Shown here: positions 57,849 to 64,000 of the stretch, piece by piece
How the letters are laid out: each line of letters starts with the position of its first letter
Numbering within the stretch: the stretch's first letter is position 1
Assembly: GCF_000718325.1 (NCBI RefSeq)
Contig: NZ_JOFV01000002.1
Coordinates: 1-64,000, forward strand
Source: Oerskovia turbata
Lineage (GTDB): Bacteria > Actinomycetota > Actinomycetes > Actinomycetales > Cellulomonadaceae
Reading direction: 5' to 3'
Length of the DNA: 64,000 nt
Position numbers and translations under genes: made by a program
Notes under the pieces: generated by a model
Databases searched by the model: none
Seen by the model: only the letters and a program-made list of their open reading frames with translations
What the model was told of the DNA's origin: nothing

Positions 57849-60143
57849 GTGCAAGCGCTTGCCCCCTCCCCCCGTCCTCGCCCCTCGCACGTCCCGGCCC
57901 CGCGCCTGGGCGTCCGTCTCGCCGGTGACGGCGTCGACGTCGCCGTGCTCGCCTCGCACGCGAGCGCCGTCGACCTGTGCCTGCTGGACGTCCTGCCCGA
58001 CGGCGAGATCCACGAACGGCGGGTGGCGCTCGACGGGCCGACCCACGGCGTCTGGCACGGGCACGTCCCGGGCGTGCGCGAGGGGCAGCGCTACGGCTTC
58101 CGGGCCGAGGGCCCGTGGGACCCCGCGGCAGGCTTCCGGTACAACCCCGCGAAGCTCCTGCTCGACCCCTACGCGCGGGGGATCGTGGGCGAGCTCGACG
58201 ACGACCCGTCGACGCGCGGCCACGTCACCGAGCGGGACGGCTCGGGCACGCTCGTCGGGGACGTCCGCGGCCCGGCCGACCCGCGCGACTCGGCGGCGCA
58301 CGTGCCGCACTCGGTCGTCGTCGCGCCCCGCACCGGGCACGAGCCCGTGCGCAGGCCGCACGTGCCGTGGGCCGACACCGTGATCTACGAGGCCCACGTC
58401 CGCGGCCTGACCATGCAGCTCGACGCCGTGCCCGAGCACCTGCGCGGTACCTATGCGGGGCTCGCGCACCCGGCGACGATCGCGCACCTGAAGGCGCTGG
58501 GCGTCACGACGGTCGAGCTGCTGCCGATCCACGCGTCCCTGACCGAGCCGCACCTCGTGGCCAAGGGGCTCACCAACTACTGGGGCTACTCGACCGCGGG
58601 CTTCTTCGCCCCGCACGCCCCGTACGCGACGCGTGCCGCGCAGGAGGCCGGGCCCGGCGCCGTCGTCGACGAGGTCCGCGGCATGGTGCACCTGCTGCAC
58701 GAGGCCGGGCTCGAGGTCCTCCTCGACGTCGTGCACAACCACACGTGCGAGGGCGGTGCGGACGGCCCGCACCTGGCGTGGCGCGGCCTCGACAACCCGG
58801 TCTACTACCTGCACGACGGCGCGTCCCCGGCCGAGCTCGCAGACGTCACCGGGACCGGGAACAGCCTCGACTTCCGGCGTGCCCGGGTGGTCCAGCTGAC
58901 GCTCGACTCGCTGCGCTACTGGGCGCAGGAGATCGGCGTCGACGGCTTCCGCTTCGACCTCGCCGTGACGCTGGGTCGTGGCCCGGGCGGGTTCGACCCC
59001 GACCACCCGTTCCTCGTCGCGCTCCAGACCGACCCCGTGCTGAACGGTCTCAAGCTCGTCGCGGAGCCGTGGGACGTCGGCCCCGGTGGGTGGCGTACCG
59101 GGCAGTTTCCCGCCCCGCTGGCCGAGTGGAACGACCGCTTCCGCGGGGCTGCGCGCCAGTTCTGGCTCGCCGACGCGCGCGAGGCGTCGCACGGGCGACC
59201 CGGCCAGGGCGTGCGCGAGCTCGCGACCCGCCTGGCCGGGTCCGCGGACCTCTTCGGGCACAGCGACCCGCCGCTCATGCGCGGGCCCGTCGCGTCGGTC
59301 AACTTCGTCACGGCGCACGACGGGTTCACGCTCGCGGACCTCGTCGCCTACGAGCACAAGCACAACGAGGCCAACGGCGAGGGCAACCGCGACGGCAGCG
59401 ACGACAACCGGTCCTGGAACCACGGGTTCGAGGGGCGCCTCGAGAACGAGGAGATGACGGTCGAGGGCTTCGAGCCGGGGGTCGAGATCGCCCCTCTTCG
59501 CCGCCGCTCGATCCGCAACCTCATGGCGACCCAGGTCCTGGCGGCCGGGACGCCCATGCTCACCGCGGGCGACGAGATGGGACGCACCCAGCGCGGCAAC
59601 AACAACGCGTACTGCCAGGACGGGCCGGTGTCGTGGGTGAGCTGGGAACTGTCGCCCTGGCGCAAGGACCTGCTCGCGACCACGACCCACCTCCTGGCGC
59701 TGCGTCGAGAGCACGCAGCGCTGCGCAGCGAGACGTTCTTCCACGGCCGTCCCCGGCACTCGGCGCAGGACACGGTGCCGGACCTCGCGTGGTTCGACGC
59801 CGCCGGCCGCCCCCTCGACCACGCGGCCTGGCACGACCCCGGCTTCCGTGTGCTGCAGATGCTGCGCACCGGACCGGGTGGGGGCGACCGCGACGTGCTC
59901 CTGGTGCTCAACGGAGCGCTCGACTCGGTCGAGGTGGCGCTCGCGGACGTGCCGGGGCGCCGTGTGCCCGGGGCTGCCGAGGGTGCCGGGACCACCGGCT
60001 GGGAGCTTGCGTGGGACTCGGACTGGGAGCACCCGGCCGAGGGCCGCGGAGAGTCGAACGGCGGGACTCTCCCGGGCGACGACACGGCGGCGACGGCCCT
60101 CCTGGAGCCCCTCAGCCTGCAGGTCTACCTCTCGCCGAGGTAG
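57849..60143 (+). CDS. glgX: Glycogen debranching enzyme GlgX
   Basis: The 764-residue GH13 protein has an N-terminal CBM48-like domain (about 20-150) and a barrel with YEAHVRGLT, VVHNHTCEG, nucleophile Asp in DGFRFDLAV, acid Glu in VAEPWDVG, and TAHDGFTLADLV. It removes alpha-1,6 branches left by glycogen phosphorylase. GTG 57849 lies 6 nt after CACAAT, a -10-like box; the GGAGGG between is too close to serve as an SD, so a leaderless start is likely. Its TAG stop is part of the palindromic repeat copy 2. Confidence 0.93.
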   Translation: MQALAPSPRPRPSHVPAPRLGVRLAGDGVDVAVLASHASAVDLCLLDVLPDGEIHERRVALDGPTHGVWHGHVPGVREGQRYGFRAEGPWDPAAGFRYNPAKLLLDPYARGIVGELDDDPSTRGHVTERDGSGTLVGDVRGPADPRDSAAHVPHSVVVAPRTGHEPVRRPHVPWADTVIYEAHVRGLTMQLDAVPEHLRGTYAGLAHPATIAHLKALGVTTVELLPIHASLTEPHLVAKGLTNYWGYSTAGFFAPHAPYATRAAQEAGPGAVVDEVRGMVHLLHEAGLEVLLDVVHNHTCEGGADGPHLAWRGLDNPVYYLHDGASPAELADVTGTGNSLDFRRARVVQLTLDSLRYWAQEIGVDGFRFDLAVTLGRGPGGFDPDHPFLVALQTDPVLNGLKLVAEPWDVGPGGWRTGQFPAPLAEWNDRFRGAARQFWLADAREASHGRPGQGVRELATRLAGSADLFGHSDPPLMRGPVASVNFVTAHDGFTLADLVAYEHKHNEANGEGNRDGSDDNRSWNHGFEGRLENEEMTVEGFEPGVEIAPLRRRSIRNLMATQVLAAGTPMLTAGDEMGRTQRGNNNAYCQDGPVSWVSWELSPWRKDLLATTTHLLALRREHAALRSETFFHGRPRHSAQDTVPDLAWFDAAGRPLDHAAWHDPGFRVLQMLRTGPGGGDRDVLLVLNGALDSVEVALADVPGRRVPGAAEGAGTTGWELAWDSDWEHPAEGRGESNGGTLPGDDTAATALLEPLSLQVYLSPR

Positions 60144-60206
60144 AGGGTTCTCGTCGAGGTAGAGGGCCAGGGGCCTCTACCTCGACGGCTGGCCTCTACC
60201 TCGCGG
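60135..60206. repeat. GAGGTAGAGG palindromic repeat, copy 2
   Basis: This is the most regular copy: CGAGGTAGAGG, GTCGAGGTAGAGG, an 8-nt loop, CCTCTACCTCGAC and CCTCTACCTCG. The first unit overlaps the glgX stop codon. It lies between glgX and the flavoprotein gene on the same strand. Confidence 0.85.
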
Positions 60207-60232
60207 CGGGGCGCGGGGTCTAGTCTCTGCGC

Positions 60233-62005
60233 ATGAGTGACAACGACGTCAGCATCCCTCCCGCGAGCCACGCCGTCCCGTCGGGCACGCCCGCCCACGG
60301 GAGCGCTCCCAGCACCTCCGGTCCTGACCATGCCGAGGTCATCGTGGTCGGCGCCGGGCTCTCCGGCCTCGTCGCGGCCACCGAGCTCACCGCCGCGGGG
60401 CGCCGCGTGATCCTGCTCGACCAGGAGCCCGCCGCGAGCCTGGGAGGCCAGGCGTTCTGGTCCTTCGGCGGCCTCTTCCTGGTCGACTCCCCCGAGCAGC
60501 GCCGCCTGGGCGTCAAGGACACACCCGAGCTCGCGCTCGACGACTGGCTCGGGTCGGCGAGCTTCGCCCCCGGAGCCGCCGACGGCGAAGGCCCCGACCG
60601 CTGGGGCTACGCCTGGGCGCGCGCCTTCGTCGACTTCGCCGCGGGCAACCTGCGCTCGTGGCTCCACGCCAAGGGGGTGCGCTGGTTCCCGCTCGTCCAG
60701 TGGGCCGAGCGCGGCGGCCACCCCGCAGGCGGCCACGGCAACAGCGTGCCGCGCTTCCACGTCACCTGGGGCACCGGGCCCGGCATCCTCGAACCGTTCG
60801 TCCGTGCGGCCCTCGACGCCCGGGCCGCCGGGCTGCTCGACGTCCGGTTCCGCCACCGCGTCACCGGGCTCGTCGTGACCGACGGCGCCGTGACCGGTGT
60901 GCACGCCGAGATCCTGGCCGACGACCATGCCGAGCGCGGCGCCCCCTCGGTGCGCGACGTCGTCGGCGAGGTCGAGCTGTCCGCGAGCGCCGTCGTCGTC
61001 TCCTCCGGGGGGATCGGTGCGAACCACGACCTGGTGCGCTCGCACTGGCCCGCGTCCGCCGGGGCGCTGCCCGCGCGCATGCTCTCGGGCGTCCCCGACT
61101 CGACCGACGGGCTGATGCTCGGGATCGCCCGCGACGCGGGCGCGGCCCTGGTCCACGAGGACCGCATGTGGCACTACCCCGAGGGCATCGCGAACCACTC
61201 GCCCGTGTGGACGAACCACGGCATCCGCATCCTGCCCGGACCATCGTCGCTGTGGGTCGACGCGCACGGGCACCGGCTGCCCTCGCCCCTGTTCCCCGGC
61301 TTCGACGCCCTCGGCTCGCTCCAGCACGTGACGGCCCGCGCCGACGACCACTCCTGGTTCGTGCTCAACAAGGCCGTCATGGAGAGCGAGTTCGCGCTGT
61401 CGGGCTCCGAGCAGAACCCCGACCTCACCGGCAGGAGCGTGCGCCTGCTGGCGCAGCGGGTCCTGCCCGGGGCCGTCGGTCCCGTGGCGCGGTTCGCGGC
61501 CGAGTCCCCCGAGTTCGTGTGGGGCGCGAACCCCACCGAGCTCGCGGCCGGCATGAACACCCTGACCGACGCGACCCCCGGCTCGCAGGGACACATCGAC
61601 GCCGAAGAGCTCGAACGGCTCGTGCGGCTGCGCGACGACCAGGTGCGCTCGGGCCTCGGCAAGGACCACCAGGTCGTCGCGACGGCCAGGGCCCGCACGT
61701 TCTTCGTGGACCGTGTCATCCGCGTGTCCCCGCCGCGCCCGCTCACGACGCCCCAGGACGGCCCGATGCTCGCGGTGCGGCTCTCGGTCCTGACCCGCAA
61801 GACGCTCGGCGGCCTGCACACCGACACCGACGGTCGCGTGCTGCGCCCCGACGGCTCGGTGCTCGAGGGCCTGTACGCCGCGGGTGAGGCGGCGGGGTTC
61901 GGGGGCGGTGGCGTGCACGGTCACCGGGCGCTCGAGGGGACCTTCCTCGGCGGTTGCCTGTTCTCGGGGCGGACCGTGGGGCGGGCGCTCGCGCGGAGCC
62001 TGTGA
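60233..62005 (+). CDS. FAD-dependent dehydrogenase (fumarate reductase / ketosteroid dehydrogenase-like)
   Basis: The 590-residue flavoprotein has a dinucleotide motif VIVVGAGLSGLVAA near residue 36 and the second FAD contact LDQEPAASLGGQAFWSFGG. A C-terminal GLYAAGEAAGFGGGGVHGHRALEGTFLGGCLFSGR closes the FAD site. It belongs to the flavoprotein group of fumarate reductases and 3-ketosteroid dehydrogenases (FAD_binding_2); the substrate is unknown. ATG 60233 lies 6 nt after -10 TAGTCT with no SD. Confidence 0.88.
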   Translation: MSDNDVSIPPASHAVPSGTPAHGSAPSTSGPDHAEVIVVGAGLSGLVAATELTAAGRRVILLDQEPAASLGGQAFWSFGGLFLVDSPEQRRLGVKDTPELALDDWLGSASFAPGAADGEGPDRWGYAWARAFVDFAAGNLRSWLHAKGVRWFPLVQWAERGGHPAGGHGNSVPRFHVTWGTGPGILEPFVRAALDARAAGLLDVRFRHRVTGLVVTDGAVTGVHAEILADDHAERGAPSVRDVVGEVELSASAVVVSSGGIGANHDLVRSHWPASAGALPARMLSGVPDSTDGLMLGIARDAGAALVHEDRMWHYPEGIANHSPVWTNHGIRILPGPSSLWVDAHGHRLPSPLFPGFDALGSLQHVTARADDHSWFVLNKAVMESEFALSGSEQNPDLTGRSVRLLAQRVLPGAVGPVARFAAESPEFVWGANPTELAAGMNTLTDATPGSQGHIDAEELERLVRLRDDQVRSGLGKDHQVVATARARTFFVDRVIRVSPPRPLTTPQDGPMLAVRLSVLTRKTLGGLHTDTDGRVLRPDGSVLEGLYAAGEAAGFGGGGVHGHRALEGTFLGGCLFSGRTVGRALARSL

Positions 62006-62033
62006 GGCCGGCGCTCGCGCCCGGGCAACCCTC

Positions 62034-62798
62034 TCACCAGTCCGCAGGCATCTGCACGGGTTCGTCCGGGTGCACGCGCGACGTGCGCAGCCCGGGCACG
62101 GCGAGCAGGTCCGCGACCAGCTCCTCGCTGCCCCCGAGGTCGGTGGCCACGGTGTCGAGCTCGGTGCACACGAACCACGACCGGTCGTCGGGCCACCACA
62201 GCGTGGGCGACTGGTCCATCGCGGCGAACGCCGCCGCCTGCGCGAGCCGACCGTGCCACAGGTGGTAGTCGCGGTGCGGTAGCGCGAGCATCGGTGCGGC
62301 GGGCCGCTCGACCTGGCGTGCGGCGCGGAGGGCGTGAGCCGTGGCCTGCGCCCGCGCCTGAGCCAGCGCGAACGACGACCCCGGCGCGTCCCCCTCCCCC
62401 ACGTCGTCGATCGCGTACGTCAGCGCGGCGAACGACGTCGAGTCCTCGGGCCGCGTCCCGTGGTCGTACAACCACCCGTACCCGGTCCACAGCGCGAAGT
62501 GGCACTCCTGGTCGCCCGTGAACGGCGCGAGGGCGTCGAGCAGCAGGTCCATCTGCTCGGGGCCCGTCCCACCGCCGCGCCCCAGGTAGAGCGACCCCAT
62601 GACCTCGTCCTCGTCGGACCACCCGGGCACGTTCGGGATGCGGGCGTAGGCCGCGTACACCGGCGGCACGCACGACGCGACCGTCCCCCCGCCGCCCAGC
62701 CGTGGCCCGATCCAGTCACCGGCCGACGCGTCGTCGTCCCACGTGACGCCACCGAAGGGTGAGGGAGGGTCGGGAAGGTGAGCGGCGTCGTCGGGCAT
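62034..62798 (-). CDS. Acidic protein of unknown function
   Basis: The 254-residue protein is rich in Trp, Asp and Gly with no membrane segment. Recognisable blocks are WIGPRLGGGGTVASCVPP, CHFALWTGYGWLYD and HRDYHLWHG. It looks like an actinobacterial-only family of unknown role. ATG 62798 lies 6 nt after -10 TACGTT with no SD and is preferred over 62834. It is divergent from the AbiEi/DUF559-type gene. Confidence 0.75.
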   Translation of the reverse strand: MPDDAAHLPDPPSPFGGVTWDDDASAGDWIGPRLGGGGTVASCVPPVYAAYARIPNVPGWSDEDEVMGSLYLGRGGGTGPEQMDLLLDALAPFTGDQECHFALWTGYGWLYDHGTRPEDSTSFAALTYAIDDVGEGDAPGSSFALAQARAQATAHALRAARQVERPAAPMLALPHRDYHLWHGRLAQAAAFAAMDQSPTLWWPDDRSWFVCTELDTVATDLGGSEELVADLLAVPGLRTSRVHPDEPVQMPADW

Positions 62799-62849
62799 GA
62801 GGCGAACGTAGCCGCGGCGAGGCCGCCCGGCCACCGGTCACGCGCGCCG

Positions 62850-62920
62850 CGAGGTAGAGGCCTGACGTCGAGGTAGAGCCCTGCAGGCCTCCAACTCGAC
62901 GCGAACCCTCTACCTCACGA
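62850..62920. repeat. GAGGTAGAGG palindromic repeat, copy 3
   Basis: CGAGGTAGAGG, GTCGAGGTAGAG, then CCTCCAACTCGAC (two substitutions) and CCTCTACCTC. It lies in the intergenic space between two divergent genes, so here it cannot be a terminator for either. Confidence 0.75.
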
Positions 62921-62983
62921 GCGGCTGTCCACAGATTCGTCGATCGACATCCATCAGCAGCGACGAGCCACCACAGTGGGCGC

Positions 62984-63910
62984 ATGCTCTCGACGTCCCG
63001 CCCTGCACTGCCCCGGCTCCACGCCACGTCCGCGTTCTCGCGCGCGGAGCTCCAGGCCGGACTGGCCGACGGCACACTCGTGCGCGTACGGCGTGGCGTC
63101 GTCGCCCGGACGAGCCCCGGACCCGGTCGCCGGGAACGGTTGGTGCTCGCCCGCGGGGCAGCGTTCGCCCGTGATGCCACGACGGACTTCTGGCTCAGCC
63201 ACTCGACGGCGGCCGTCCTCTGGGGATGCTGGACCTACCGCCTCCGGGACCGGGCCGACGTCACCCAGCTCACGCCGCCGAGCATCGTGCGCCGGGGCGG
63301 GGACCCGGTCCACCTGGTCGCGAGGCACTGGACCCGGCTCCCCGAGCGCGACCGCACGGTCCTGGACGGCCTCCCGGTGACGTCGCTCGAGCGCACGGTC
63401 GTGGACTGTGCACGTACGCTGCGCGGGGCGAGCGCCCTCGTCGTCGCCGACTCCGGTCTTCGCCTGGGAGCCGACCCGGTGGGGGTCGACGAGATCCTCA
63501 CCGAGGCGGCTGGAGGACGAGGCGTCCGGCAGGCGCGCCAGGTCCTCCTCCTGGCCGACCGGGCGTCCGAGTCCCCCGGCGAGTCGGTCGTGCGGTGGCT
63601 CGTCCACGAGGCGGGCCTCCCGGCCCTCGACCTGCAGGTACCGGTGAGCACGTGGGCGGGATCGTTCCGGCTCGACCTCGGCTGGCCGGACCTCAAGATC
63701 GCGATCGAGTTCGACGGTGCGGTGAAGTACACAGTCCTGGCAGACGGTGACGCGACGGCCCGGTTCATGGCCGAGAAGCAGCGTCACGACGCGCTCGTCG
63801 AGGCAGGGTGGCTCGTGCTCCGGGTGACCTGGGCCGACCTCGAGCAGCCGGACCGGTTGATCGGACGGATCGTCGACGCTCGACGACGTAGAGCCCTGAC
63901 GTCGAGGTAG
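62984..63910 (+). CDS. AbiEi-like helix-turn-helix plus DUF559 nuclease-fold protein
   Basis: The 308-residue protein has an N-terminal winged-helix of the AbiEi antitoxin type (about 10-45, SAFSRAELQAGLADGTLVRVRRG), a middle region with PVTSLERTVVDCAR, and a C-terminal Vsr/DUF559 restriction-endonuclease fold (about 215-300) with RLDLGWPDLKIAIEFDG and RHDALVEAGWLVLRVT. Such proteins are frequent in actinobacteria; no partner toxin gene lies beside it. ATG 62984 lies 6 nt after -10 CACAGT. Its TAG stop falls in repeat copy 4. Confidence 0.8.
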   Translation: MLSTSRPALPRLHATSAFSRAELQAGLADGTLVRVRRGVVARTSPGPGRRERLVLARGAAFARDATTDFWLSHSTAAVLWGCWTYRLRDRADVTQLTPPSIVRRGGDPVHLVARHWTRLPERDRTVLDGLPVTSLERTVVDCARTLRGASALVVADSGLRLGADPVGVDEILTEAAGGRGVRQARQVLLLADRASESPGESVVRWLVHEAGLPALDLQVPVSTWAGSFRLDLGWPDLKIAIEFDGAVKYTVLADGDATARFMAEKQRHDALVEAGWLVLRVTWADLEQPDRLIGRIVDARRRRALTSR

Positions 63911-63952
63911 AGGCCTGCAACCCCCAGTCGGGGCTGCAGGCCTCTACCTCGG
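63884..63952. repeat. GAGGTAGAGG palindromic repeat, copy 4
   Basis: CGACGTAGAG and GTCGAGGTAGAGG are followed by an extended hairpin GCAACCCC/GGGGCTGC and then a single CCTCTACCTCGG; the last arm is absent. The second unit supplies the TAG stop of the upstream gene. Confidence 0.78.
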
Positions 63953-63964
63953 CACCACAGCGGG

Positions 63965-64000
63965 TCAGGCGTTCGCCACCAGGCCCAGCTCTGCCACGCT
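63965..64000 (-). CDS. C-terminal end of a gene cut by the window edge
   Basis: An open minus-strand frame enters from the right edge and ends in TGA at 63965 after SVAELGLVANA. Eleven residues are too few to name a family. Convergence with the AbiEi/DUF559-type gene and position just past repeat copy 4 support a real gene end. Confidence 0.4.
   Translation of the reverse strand, partial: SVAELGLVANA

Noticed and set aside
62984..63910. A complete toxin-antitoxin or phage-defence system at the AbiEi/DUF559-type gene
   Set aside because: No AbiEii toxin or other partner lies beside it; the neighbour is a divergent protein of unknown function.

Overview
The window is high-GC actinobacterial DNA. 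It has SD-led operons with ATGA/GTGA overlaps, many probable leaderless genes, and large secreted glycan-binding proteins. Gene content suggests a member of the Cellulomonadaceae/Promicromonosporaceae (Cellulomonas, Oerskovia or Cellulosimicrobium type); this placement is an inference, because no marker gene was compared.

Layout. 1-160 holds an rRNA-operon-type promoter and leader reading leftwards out of the window. 365-2772 encodes 5-oxoprolinase (pxpA and a fused pxpB-pxpC). 2894-4706 holds a DUF1059-like protein, a GNAT acetyltransferase and a membrane-anchored protein of unknown function. 4917-33921 is the most striking region, a 29-kb sugar locus. Two parallel minus-strand modules each contain an RbsABC-type sugar importer, a Gfo/Idh/MocA oxidoreductase, a TIM-barrel sugar isomerase/epimerase and a giant secreted protein (2022 and 1844 aa) joining ThuA, soluble sugar dehydrogenase, PKD, CBM6-like, laminin-like and Ig-like domains. 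A divergent plus-strand pair, a ROK regulator and a small cytoplasmic ThuA protein, closes the locus. Three near-identical promoter/operator sites tie the modules to the ROK gene region. Inferred role: extracellular oxidation or modification of a glycan or glycoside, uptake of the product, and intracellular redox/epimerase processing of a keto-sugar.

34069-39245 carries a MetE-like protein, a DapA-family aldolase/lyase and NAD-dependent DNA ligase with an unusual insertion. 39246-44347 has AdhE under a perfect Rex box and a prolyl-oligopeptidase-family peptidase. 44417-49841 holds an autoregulated TetR/ABC-2 exporter operon and a GH65 phosphorylase/beta-phosphoglucomutase pair. 49971-57667 contains a second MetE-like protein, a SnoaL-like protein, mnmA, a cysteine desulfurase, an APH-like kinase and etfA/etfB. 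The order etfB-etfA-desulfurase-mnmA-MetE-like-ligA is a conserved actinobacterial neighbourhood, interrupted here by accessory genes. 57849-64000 has glgX, a flavoprotein dehydrogenase, a protein of unknown function, an AbiEi/DUF559-type protein and the last codons of a further gene.

Four copies of an unnamed intergenic palindromic repeat built on GAGGTAGAGG/CCTCTACCTC lie between 36.2 and 64 kb; in three of them the repeat supplies the stop codon of the upstream gene. At least thirteen start codons sit 6-7 nt after a TANNNT-like -10 box with no SD, suggesting leaderless transcription. No tRNA gene, transposase, phage gene or CRISPR array was seen.
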